Of a stretch of 64,000 bases of DNA, positions 8,821 through 17,669 are shown one piece after another (the stretch's first letter is position 1; each line of letters starts with the position of its first letter). A program made the translations under genes and the position numbers. Location of the stretch: NCBI RefSeq assembly GCF_001070715.1, contig NZ_JVRR01000073.1, positions 1-64,000 of the forward strand, given 5' to 3'. The notes beneath the pieces are model-generated. The model had not been told where the DNA came from. It saw only the letters and a program-made list of their open reading frames with translations, and made no database searches. The DNA comes from Streptococcus pseudopneumoniae. Its GTDB lineage: Bacteria > Bacillota > Bacilli > Lactobacillales > Streptococcaceae.

Positions 8821-9450
8821 ATGGAAGCAATTATCGAGAAAATCAAAGAGTATAAAATCATTGTCATCTGTACTGGTCTGGGCTTACTTGTAGGAGGATT
8901 TTTCCTGCTAAAACCAGCTCCACAAACACCTGTAAAAGAAACGAATTTGCAGGCAGAAGTTGCAGCTGTTTCCAAGGATTCGGTATTCGAAAAGGAAGAA
9001 CCCCTTGAACAAGACCTAATCACAGTAGATGTGAAGGGGGCTGTTAAATCGCCAGGGATTTATGATTTGCCTGTAGGTAGTCGAGTCAATGACGCTGTTC
9101 AGAAGGCAGGTGGCTTGACAGAGCAAGCAGACAGCAAGTCGCTTAATCTAGCTCAGAAAGTTAGTGACGAGGCTCTGGTTTACGTTCCCACTAAGGGAGA
9201 AGAATCAGCTAGTCAGCAGGCAGGTTCTGGGACGGCTTCTTCAACAAGCAAGGAAAAGAAGGTCAATCTCAACAAGGCCAGTCTGGAAGAGCTTAAACAG
9301 GTCAAGGGACTGGGAGGAAAACGAGCTCAGGACATTATCGACCATCGTGAGTCAAATGGGAAATTCAAGTCAGTAGACGAGCTCAAAAAGGTCTCTGGCA
9401 TTGGTGCCAAGACTATAGAAAAGTTAAAAGACTATGTTGCAGTGGATTAA
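8821..9450 (+). CDS. comEA: Competence DNA-binding protein ComEA (CelA)
   Basis: Binds double-stranded DNA at the outer membrane face during natural transformation and hands it to the ComEC channel. The 209-residue protein has one N-terminal membrane anchor (about residues 12-30), an SLBB-like domain (about 65-120) beginning TVDVKGAVKSPGIYDL, a Ser/Thr/Gly linker, and a C-terminal pair of helix-hairpin-helix motifs (VKGLGGKRAQDI and VSGIGAKTIEKL). The cin-box upstream marks it as a late competence gene. comEC overlaps its end by 17 bases. Formerly celA in pneumococcus. Confidence 0.96.
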   Translation: MEAIIEKIKEYKIIVICTGLGLLVGGFFLLKPAPQTPVKETNLQAEVAAVSKDSVFEKEEPLEQDLITVDVKGAVKSPGIYDLPVGSRVNDAVQKAGGLTEQADSKSLNLAQKVSDEALVYVPTKGEESASQQAGSGTASSTSKEKKVNLNKASLEELKQVKGLGGKRAQDIIDHRESNGKFKSVDELKKVSGIGAKTIEKLKDYVAVD

Positions 9451-11674
9451 AAATTTCCCCCTTCCCCTAATCTATCTGAGTTTTCTATTGCTCTGGCTTT
9501 ACTACGCTATTTTCTCAGCATCCTATCTTGCTTTGTTGGGGTTCGTTTTTCTGCTAGTCTGTCTTTTTTTCCAATTTTCGTGGAAATCAGCTAGTAAAGT
9601 TCTACTGCTTTGCGGAATCTTTGGATTCTGGTTTCTGTTTCAAAATTGGCAACAGAGTCAAGCGAGTCAAAACTTAGCGGATTCTGTTGAGAGGGTGCGG
9701 ATTTTGCCTGACACTATTAAGGTCAATGGTGACAGTCTATCCTTTCGTGGCAAGTCTGATGGACGCATTTTTCAAGTCTACCATAAACTCCAGTCTGAGG
9801 AAGAAAAAGAAGCCTTTCAAACATTGACAGACCTTTATAATATAGAACTAGAAGGGAAGCTTTCGGAGCCAGAAGGGCAGAGAAATTTTGGTGGCTTTGA
9901 CTACCAAGCCTATCTGAAAACTCAAGGGATTTACCAGACTCTCAATATCAAAAAAATCCAGTCACTTCAAAAGGTTAGCAGTTGGGATATAGGAGAAAAT
10001 CTATCCAGTTTACGCCGAAAGGCTGTGGTTTGGATTAAGACGCATTTTCCAGACCCTATGCGCAATTACATGACAGGGCTCTTGCTAGGGCATCTGGACA
10101 CAGATTTCGAGGAGATGAATGAGCTTTATTCCAGTCTAGGAATTATCCACCTCTTTGCCTTGTCGGGGATGCAGGTAGGCTTTTTCATGGATGGATTTAA
10201 GAAACTTCTCTTACGATTGGGCTTGACCCAAGAAAAGTTGAAGTGGCTGACTTATCCCTTTTCCCTTATTTATGCAGGGCTAACAGGATTTTCAGCCTCG
10301 GTCATTCGCAGTCTCTTACAAAAGTTACTGGCTCAACATGGTGTTAAGGGCTTGGATAATTTTGCCTTGACGGTGTTTGTACTCTTTATTATCATGCCCA
10401 ACTTTTTCCTGACTGCAGGAGGAGTTTTGTCCTGCGCTTATGCTTTTATCCTGACCATGACCAGCAAAGAAGAGGAGGGGCTTAAGGCTATTGCCAGAGA
10501 AAGTCTGGTTATTTCTTTGGGAATATTACCCATTCTATCCTTCTATTTTGCGGAATTTCAACCTTGGTCTATCCTTTTGACCTTTGTCTTTTCCTTTCTT
10601 TTTGACTTGGTCTTCTTACCGCTCTTGTCTATCTTATTTGCCCTTTCCTTTCTCTATCCAGTCATTCAGCTTAATTTTATTTTTGAATGGTTAGAGAGCA
10701 TTATTCGCTTGGTCTCACAGGTGGCAAGTAGACCTCTAGTCTTTGGACAACCTAATGCATGGCTTTTAATTTTATTGTTAATTTCCTTGACTTTAGTCTA
10801 TGATTTGAGGAAAAACATTAAAAGGCTAACGGTATTGAGCTTATTGGTTACAGGTCTCTTTTTCCTTACCAAGCATCCACTGGAAAATGAAATCACTATG
10901 ATGGATGTTGGGCAAGGCGAAAGTCTTTTCCTACGGGATGTAACTGGTAAAACCATTCTCATAGATGTGGGAGGCAAGGCAGAATCTGATAAGAAAATTG
11001 AGGCTTGGCAAGAAAAGGCGACGACCAGCAATGCACAGAGAAGCTTGATACCTTATCTTAAAAGTCGAGGAGTGGCCAAGATTGACCAGCTGATTTTGAC
11101 AAATACGGACAAGGAACATGTTGGAGATTTGTTGGAGGTGACCAAGGCTTTCCATGTAGTCGAAATTTTAGTGTCCAAAGGCAGTTTGAAACAGAAGGAA
11201 TTTGTTGCAGTACTACAGGCAACTCAAACCAAGGTGCGTAGTGTGACAGCAAGAGAGAACTTGCCAATTTTTGGAAGTGAGTTAGAAGTCTTATATCCAA
11301 GGAAAATTGGAGATGGAGGTCATGAAGATTCCCTGGTTCTTTATGGGAAACTCTTGGATAAGCACTTTCTCTTCACTGGAAATTTGGAGGAGAAAGGAGA
11401 GAAGGACTTGCTGAAGCAATATCCTGACCTAGAGGTGGATGTTTTGAAAGCTAGCCAACATGGCTCTAAAAATTCATCAAGTTCAGCTTTTCTAGAACAG
11501 TTCAAACCAGAGATGACTCTTATCTCAGTTGGAAAGAACAATCGAACGAAACTCCCCCATCAGGAAACCTTGACCCGACTGGAAGATATCAATAGCAAAG
11601 TTTACCGAACTGACCAGCAAGGAGCTATACGCTTTAAGGGGTGGAATAGTTGGAAGATTGAAACGGTTCTTTAG
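9434..11674 (+). CDS. comEC: Competence DNA channel ComEC (CelB)
   Basis: Polytopic membrane protein that carries single-stranded DNA into the cell. At 746 residues it has family length. In order it shows an N-terminal membrane/DUF4131-type region, the competence membrane core (FALSGMQVGFFMDG near residue 240, then many hydrophobic spans to about 480), and a C-terminal metallo-beta-lactamase-like domain (MMDVGQGES near 490). In that domain the motif usually written HxxxDH reads LTNTDKEHVGD, so the first His is Asn. It overlaps comEA and shares its cin-box promoter. Confidence 0.95.
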   Translation: MLQWIKNFPLPLIYLSFLLLWLYYAIFSASYLALLGFVFLLVCLFFQFSWKSASKVLLLCGIFGFWFLFQNWQQSQASQNLADSVERVRILPDTIKVNGDSLSFRGKSDGRIFQVYHKLQSEEEKEAFQTLTDLYNIELEGKLSEPEGQRNFGGFDYQAYLKTQGIYQTLNIKKIQSLQKVSSWDIGENLSSLRRKAVVWIKTHFPDPMRNYMTGLLLGHLDTDFEEMNELYSSLGIIHLFALSGMQVGFFMDGFKKLLLRLGLTQEKLKWLTYPFSLIYAGLTGFSASVIRSLLQKLLAQHGVKGLDNFALTVFVLFIIMPNFFLTAGGVLSCAYAFILTMTSKEEEGLKAIARESLVISLGILPILSFYFAEFQPWSILLTFVFSFLFDLVFLPLLSILFALSFLYPVIQLNFIFEWLESIIRLVSQVASRPLVFGQPNAWLLILLLISLTLVYDLRKNIKRLTVLSLLVTGLFFLTKHPLENEITMMDVGQGESLFLRDVTGKTILIDVGGKAESDKKIEAWQEKATTSNAQRSLIPYLKSRGVAKIDQLILTNTDKEHVGDLLEVTKAFHVVEILVSKGSLKQKEFVAVLQATQTKVRSVTARENLPIFGSELEVLYPRKIGDGGHEDSLVLYGKLLDKHFLFTGNLEEKGEKDLLKQYPDLEVDVLKASQHGSKNSSSSAFLEQFKPEMTLISVGKNNRTKLPHQETLTRLEDINSKVYRTDQQGAIRFKGWNSWKIETVL

Positions 11675-11708
11675 TCTCCAAAACTTTTCAAAAAAATAAC
11701 TTTTTATC

Positions 11709-11737
11709 TTGACAAGAGCTAGAAAACTTGGTATCAT
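11709..11737 (+). promoter_or_regulatory. infC operon promoter
   Basis: TTGACA at 11709-11714 and TATCAT at 11732-11737 with a 17-base spacer form a strong vegetative promoter in front of the infC leader. Confidence 0.85.
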
Positions 11738-11744
11738 ATAAAAG

Positions 11745-11880
11745 TTGAGAAAAGCAGAAGTGAGAGCTTCTCGCCTTGTGACATTAAGTTGCCTGGCCCT
11801 ACGGATGAAAAGTTTCTAAGAAACGCTATCATAACGTGCGGGCTTGTATATTTACGAGTCCGCTATTGTTTTTCTCTAAT
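11745..11880 (+). promoter_or_regulatory. infC-rpmI-rplT leader (L20-type attenuator)
   Basis: A structured leader of about 150 bases lies between a strong promoter and infC. It ends in a terminator stem, GCGGGCTTGTA (11838-11848) against TACGAGTCCGC (11853-11863), followed by ATTGTTTTTCT. In Firmicutes, free L20 represses this operon through such leaders. The position and terminator are seen; assignment to the L20 leader family is inferred from the operon. Confidence 0.7.
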
Positions 11881-11901
11881 AAAACAAAAGAGGTGAAAAC
11901 C

Positions 11902-12423
11902 ATAGCAAAGCAAGACTTATTCATCAATGATGAGATTCGTGTACGTGAAGTTCGCTTGATTGGTCTTGAAGGAGAACAGCTAGGCATTAAGCCACTCAGT
12001 GAAGCGCAAGCTTTGGCCGATAACGCTAATGTTGACCTAGTATTGATTCAACCCCAAGCCAAACCGCCTGTTGCAAAAATTATGGACTACGGTAAGTTCA
12101 AATTTGAGTACCAGAAGAAGCAAAAAGAACAACGCAAAAAACAAAGTGTTGTTACTGTGAAAGAAGTTCGTCTAAGTCCAACGATTGACAAGGGTGACTT
12201 TGATACAAAACTTCGCAATGCACGCAAATTCCTTGAAAAAGGAAATAAAGTTAAGGTATCTATTCGCTTTAAGGGTCGTATGATTACCCATAAAGAGATT
12301 GGTGCAAAAGTTTTAGCCGAGTTTGCTGAAGCAACTCAAGATATTGCCATCATCGAACAACGTGCTAAAATGGATGGACGTCAAATGTTCATGCAATTGG
12401 CGCCAGCAACTGACAAAAAATAA
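11902..12423 (+). CDS. infC: Translation initiation factor IF-3
   Basis: Binds the 30S subunit, keeps it apart from 50S and proofreads start-codon choice. The product begins near [19 protein letters not shown] and has the N- and C-terminal IF-3 domains joined by a Lys-rich linker ([12 protein letters not shown]). The best-placed start is the rare codon AUA at 11902, with AAGAGGTG (11888-11895) 6 bases upstream. An in-frame GTG at 11893 lies inside that Shine-Dalgarno, and an upstream in-frame ATG at 11836 falls in the attenuator stem. The AUA start gives 173 residues. Rare start codons are known for infC and allow autoregulation. Confidence 0.93.
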
Positions 12424-12455
12424 TTGTCAGAAAGTTAAATAAAGGAGAAAAAATC

Positions 12456-12656
12456 ATGCCAAAACAAAAAACACACCGCGCATCAGCTAAACGTTTCAAA
12501 CGTACAGGTTCTGGTGGACTTAAACGTTTCCGTGCTTACACTTCTCACCGTTTCCACGGAAAAACTAAGAAACAACGTCGTCATCTTCGTAAAGCATCTA
12601 TGGTGCATTCAGGAGATTACAAACGTATCAAAGCAATGCTTACTCGCTTGAAATAA
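12456..12656 (+). CDS. rpmI: 50S ribosomal protein L35
   Basis: A 66-residue, very basic ribosomal protein. It has the L35 signatures [20 protein letters not shown] at the N-terminus and [16 protein letters not shown] in the middle. It lies 32 bases after infC with an AAAGGAG ribosome-binding site and is part of the conserved infC-rpmI-rplT operon. Confidence 0.98.
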   Translation: MPKQKTHRASAKRFKRTGSGGLKRFRAYTSHRFHGKTKKQRRHLRKASMVHSGDYKRIKAMLTRLK

Positions 12657-12707
12657 TAGCTTGACTGTAAGTAAACAATTCTAGGAAATATTTGGAGGAA
12701 ATAAAAC

Positions 12708-13067
12708 ATGGCACGTGTTAAAGGTGGCGTTGTATCACGCAAACGTCGTAAACGTATTCTTAAATTAGCAAAAGGTTACTATGGAGCTAAACACATCTTG
12801 TTCCGTACTGCAAAAGAACAAGTAATGAACTCTTACTACTATGCATACCGTGACCGTCGTCAGAAAAAACGTGACTTCCGCAAATTGTGGATCACTCGTA
12901 TCAACGCGGCAGCTCGTATGAACGGACTTTCATACTCACAATTGATGCATGGTTTGAAATTGGCTGAGATCGAAGTTAACCGTAAAATGCTTGCTGACTT
13001 GGCTGTTAACGATGCAGCAGCTTTCACAGCTCTTGCAGATGCAGCTAAAGCAAAACTTGGTAAATAA
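12708..13067 (+). CDS. rplT: 50S ribosomal protein L20
   Basis: A 119-residue 23S rRNA-binding protein needed early in 50S assembly and, in Firmicutes, the autogenous repressor of this operon. It shows the family N-terminus [20 protein letters not shown], the [19 protein letters not shown] helix and the C-terminal globular domain. It is the last ribosomal gene before a terminator. Confidence 0.98.
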   Translation: MARVKGGVVSRKRRKRILKLAKGYYGAKHILFRTAKEQVMNSYYYAYRDRRQKKRDFRKLWITRINAAARMNGLSYSQLMHGLKLAEIEVNRKMLADLAVNDAAAFTALADAAKAKLGK

Positions 13068-13075
13068 TAACAGAT

Positions 13076-13106
13076 AAGACTGGAACAGGATTGTCCCAGT
13101 CTTTTT
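13076..13106 (+). terminator. Terminator after rplT
   Basis: AAGACTGG (13076-13083) pairs with CCAGTCTT (13096-13103) and is followed by TTT before the glyoxalase gene. Confidence 0.8.
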
Positions 13107-13125
13107 AAAAATAAAGGAGAAAAAT

Positions 13126-13506
13126 ATGGCTTCAAAAATGCTACATACTTGCTTGCGAGTAGAAAATCTTGAAAAATCAATTGCATTCTATCAAGATGCT
13201 TTTGGTTTTAAAGAATTGCGTCGCAGAGATTTTCCAGACCATGCCTTCACGATTGTCTATCTAGGTCTTGAGGGTGATGACTATGAGTTGGAGTTGACTT
13301 ATAACTACGATCACGGCCCTTATGTGGTTGGAGATGGGTTTGCTCATATCGCCCTAAGTACACCTGATCTTGAGGGACTTCATCAAGAGCACAGTGCCAA
13401 AGGCTATGAGGTTACTGAGCCAAATGGTCTACCAGGAACTGCACCTAACTATTACTTTGTCAAAGACCCTGATGGATATAAGGTCGAAGTCATTCGTGAA
13501 AAATAA
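13126..13506 (+). CDS. gloA: Glyoxalase I (lactoylglutathione lyase) family protein
   Basis: A 126-residue single-domain vicinal-oxygen-chelate protein. The family converts the methylglyoxal-thiol hemithioacetal to the lactoyl thioester. The metal-ligand pattern is visible: His5 in MLHTCLRV, Glu in the DYELELTYNY strand, His in GFAHIALS near residue 74, and Glu in YKVEVIRE at the end. This is the GloA branch by length and pattern, but the physiological thiol was not determined. It stands alone between two terminators. Confidence 0.85.
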   Translation: MASKMLHTCLRVENLEKSIAFYQDAFGFKELRRRDFPDHAFTIVYLGLEGDDYELELTYNYDHGPYVVGDGFAHIALSTPDLEGLHQEHSAKGYEVTEPNGLPGTAPNYYFVKDPDGYKVEVIREK

Positions 13507-13514
13507 TCTCGTCA

Positions 13515-13552
13515 AGTCAAGTAGAATGTTCGTTTTCTACTTGACTTTTTTT
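13515..13552 (+). terminator. Terminator after gloA, overlapping pyrK promoter
   Basis: A perfect 12-base-pair stem, AGTCAAGTAGAA (13515-13526) with TTCTACTTGACT (13535-13546), is followed by T. The 3' arm also holds the -35 hexamer of the next promoter. Confidence 0.9.
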
Positions 13553-13569
13553 AGCTGAAAGAGTATACT
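13541..13569 (+). promoter_or_regulatory. pyrK-pyrDb promoter
   Basis: TTGACT (13541-13546), 17 bases, TATACT (13564-13569). The -35 lies in the 3' arm of the gloA terminator. Confidence 0.75.
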
Positions 13570-13584
13570 AATAAAAATTTAACC

Positions 13585-13725
13585 TTTAAGGGGAGTCCAG
13601 AGAGACTCACAAGGTGTCAGATAAAAGAATAGTACAATTTTCTAGAGGAGACTTTTTGAGTGTGCTCTCTTCTGTTGTACGATTTTAACTGAGGCCTTGC
13701 ACTAGCAAGGTCTTTTCTTTGTCTG
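13585..13725 (+). promoter_or_regulatory. PyrR-binding attenuator leader
   Basis: The leader carries the PyrR recognition stem-loop motif AGTCCAGAGAGACTC (13594-13608). It also has an alternative pairing of GTACAA (13632-13637) with TTGTAC (13675-13680), and an intrinsic terminator AGGCCTTGC/GCAAGGTCT (13692-13712) followed by TTTCTTT. In Firmicutes, UMP-bound PyrR stabilises its site and lets the terminator form, shutting off pyrimidine genes. This predicts pyrimidine repression of pyrK-pyrDb. Confidence 0.9.
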
Positions 13726-13754
13726 GTTCCCTTAAAATTTAAGGAGGAAAAGTC

Positions 13755-15504
<1,750 letters not shown>

Positions 15505-15564
15505 ACTGCAATCAATCTGTTCTTGATTTTTTATTAGTTTGTAATATGAATTTCAGAGAATTTT

Positions 15565-15572
15565 GGTACAAT
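15565..15572 (+). promoter_or_regulatory. lytB promoter -10 region
   Basis: GGTACAAT preceded by T (TGGTACAAT, 15564-15572) is an extended -10, about 31 bases before the lytB ATG. Confidence 0.55.
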
Positions 15573-15602
15573 AAAATAAATAAGAACAGAGGAAGAAGGT
15601 TA

Positions 15603-17447
15603 ATGAAGAGAGTAAGATTTATTTTTTTAGCCCTGCTATTTTTCTTAGCTAGTCCAGAGGGTGTAATGGCCAGTGATGGTACTTGGCAAGGAAAACAATA
15701 CCTGAAAGCAGATGGCAGTCAAGCAGCGAATGAGTGGGTTTTTGATGCTCATTATCAATCTTGGTTTTATATAAAAGCAGATGCCAACTATGCTGAAAAT
15801 GAATGGCTGAAACAAGGTGACGACTATTTTTACCTCAAATCTGGTGGCTATATGGCCAAGTCAGAATGGGTAGAAGACAAGGGAGTCCTCTATTATCTTG
15901 ACCAAAATGGGAAGATGAAAAGAAATGCTTGGGTAGGAACTTCCTATGTCGGTGCAACAGGTGCCAAAGTAATAGAAGACTGGGTCTATGACTCTCAATA
16001 CGACGCTTGGTTTTACATCAAAGCAGATGGACAGCACGCAGAGAAAGAATGGCTCCAAATTAAAGGGAAGGACTATTATTTTAAATCTGGTGGTTATCTA
16101 CTGACAAGTCAGTGGATTGACCAGGCTTATGTGAATGCCAGTGGTGCCAAAGTACAGCAAGGTTGGCTTTTTGACAAACAATACCAATCTTGGTTTTACA
16201 TCAAAGAAAATGGAAAACATGCTGACAAAGAATGGATTTTCAAAAATGGTCACTATTATTATCTAAAATCCGGTGGCTATATGGCAGCCAATGAATGGAT
16301 TTGGGATAAGGAATCATGGTTTTATCTCAAATCTGATGGCAAAATGGCTGAAAAAGAATGGGTCTACGATTCTAAAATTCAAGCTTGGTACTACTTCAAA
16401 TCTGGTGGCTATATGGCAAAAGATGAATGGATTTGGGATAAAGAGTCATGGTTTTACCTCAAGTCTGATGGCAAAATGGCTGAAAAAGAATGGGTATACG
16501 ATTCTAAAAATCAAGCCTGGTACTACTTCAAATCTGGTGGCTACATGGCGAAAAATGAGACAGTAGATGGTTATCAGCTCGGAAGCGATGGTAAATGGCT
16601 TGGAGAAAAAACTACAAACGAAAATGCTGCTTACTATCAAGTAGTACCTGTCACAGCAAATGTTTATAATGCAGATGGTGAAAAGCTGTCCTATATATCG
16701 CAAGGTAGTGTTGTTTGGCTGGATAAGGATAGAAAAAGTGATGACAAGCGCCTGGCTATTACTATTTCTGGTTTGTCAGGCTATATGAAAACAGAAGATT
16801 TACAAGCGCTAGATACTAGTAAGGATTTTATCCCTTATTATGAGAGTGATGGACATCGTTTTTATCACTATGTGGCTCAGAATGCTAGTATCCCAGTAGC
16901 TGCTCATCTTTCTGATATGGAAGTAGGCAAGAAATATTATTCGGCAGATGGGCTGCATTTTGATGGTTTTAAGCTTGAAAATCCCTTCCTTTTTAAAGAT
17001 TTGACAGAGGCTACAAACTACAGTGCTGAAGAATTGGATAAGGTATTTAGTTTGCTAAACATTAACAATAGCCTTTTGGAGAACAAGGGAGCTACCTTTA
17101 AGGAAGCCGAAGAACATTACCATATCAATGCCCTCTATCTCCTTGCCCATAGTGCCTTAGAAAGCGACTGGGGAAGAAGTAAGATTGCCAAAGATAAGAA
17201 TAATTTCTTTGGAATTACAGCCTATGATACGACCCCTTACCTTTCTGCCAAGACATTTGATGATGTGGATAAGGGAATTTTAGGTGCAACCAAGTGGATT
17301 AAGGAAAATTATATCGATAGGGGCAGAACTTTCCTTGGAAACAAGGCGTCTGGTATGAATGTAGAATATGCCTCAGACCCTTATTGGGGTGAAAAAATTG
17401 CTAGTGTGATGATGAAAATCAATGAGAAACTAGGTGGCAAAGATTAG
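15603..17447 (+). CDS. lytB: Choline-binding endo-beta-N-acetylglucosaminidase LytB
   Basis: Cell-separation murein hydrolase of pneumococci and close relatives, attached to teichoic-acid choline at the pole. The 614-residue product has a signal peptide (about 1-23, ending GVMA), a long run of about fifteen aromatic choline-binding repeats (about 25-335, WFYIKADG and YYFKSGGYMA units), an SH3-like linker region (about 340-420), and a C-terminal GH73 domain with the catalytic Glu in SALESDWGRS. It appears shorter than LytB as I recall it from pneumococcal strains, which would fit fewer repeats. ATG 15603 is chosen because the signal peptide starts there, after AGGAAGAAGG. Confidence 0.95.
   Translation: MKRVRFIFLALLFFLASPEGVMASDGTWQGKQYLKADGSQAANEWVFDAHYQSWFYIKADANYAENEWLKQGDDYFYLKSGGYMAKSEWVEDKGVLYYLDQNGKMKRNAWVGTSYVGATGAKVIEDWVYDSQYDAWFYIKADGQHAEKEWLQIKGKDYYFKSGGYLLTSQWIDQAYVNASGAKVQQGWLFDKQYQSWFYIKENGKHADKEWIFKNGHYYYLKSGGYMAANEWIWDKESWFYLKSDGKMAEKEWVYDSKIQAWYYFKSGGYMAKDEWIWDKESWFYLKSDGKMAEKEWVYDSKNQAWYYFKSGGYMAKNETVDGYQLGSDGKWLGEKTTNENAAYYQVVPVTANVYNADGEKLSYISQGSVVWLDKDRKSDDKRLAITISGLSGYMKTEDLQALDTSKDFIPYYESDGHRFYHYVAQNASIPVAAHLSDMEVGKKYYSADGLHFDGFKLENPFLFKDLTEATNYSAEELDKVFSLLNINNSLLENKGATFKEAEEHYHINALYLLAHSALESDWGRSKIAKDKNNFFGITAYDTTPYLSAKTFDDVDKGILGATKWIKENYIDRGRTFLGNKASGMNVEYASDPYWGEKIASVMMKINEKLGGKD
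16293..16556 (+). repeat. 132-base tandem duplication inside lytB
   Basis: 16293-16424 and 16425-16556 are nearly identical 132-base units, each encoding 44 residues (two choline-binding repeats, WIWDKESWFYLKSDGKMAEK then WVYDSK..AWYYFKSGGYM). The high identity points to recent unequal exchange or gene conversion. Confidence 0.9.
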
Positions 17448-17480
17448 TCCTATTATTGGATATGATTTGAGTAAGTAGTA

Positions 17481-17631
17481 ATACTCTTCGAAAATCTCTT
17501 CAAACTACGTCAACGTCGCTTAGATTATCTATGTAACTGACTTTGTCAGTCTTATCTACAACCTCAAAGCAGTGCTTTGAGCAACCTGCGGCTAGTTTCC
17601 TAATTTGCTCTTTGATTTTCATTGAGTGTAA
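17481..17631. repeat. BOX element (A-B-C)
   Basis: A complete BOX of about 150 bases. It starts ATACTCTTCGAAAATCTCTT, contains the boxB-like GACTTTGTCAGTC hairpin, and ends with the boxC segment GCAACCTGCGGCTAGTTTCC and TTTTCATTGAGTGTA. Its boxA interior is degraded (CGTCGCTTAGATTATCTATG). It sits between lytB and the convergent pavA. Confidence 0.92.
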
Positions 17632-17634
17632 GTT

Positions 17635-17669
17635 AAAAATCCTGATTTCAAGTAAAATCAGGATTTTTT
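17635..17669. terminator. Bidirectional terminator between lytB and pavA
   Basis: A perfect 14-base-pair stem (AAAAATCCTGATTT, 17635-17648, with its complement at 17655-17668) has A-tracts and T-tracts that serve both strands. The pavA stop codon lies in the right arm. Confidence 0.88.

Noticed and set aside
11836-11901. Upstream in-frame ATG extending infC
   Set aside because: It lies in the arm of the leader terminator, lacks a ribosome-binding site and encodes residues not expected in IF-3.
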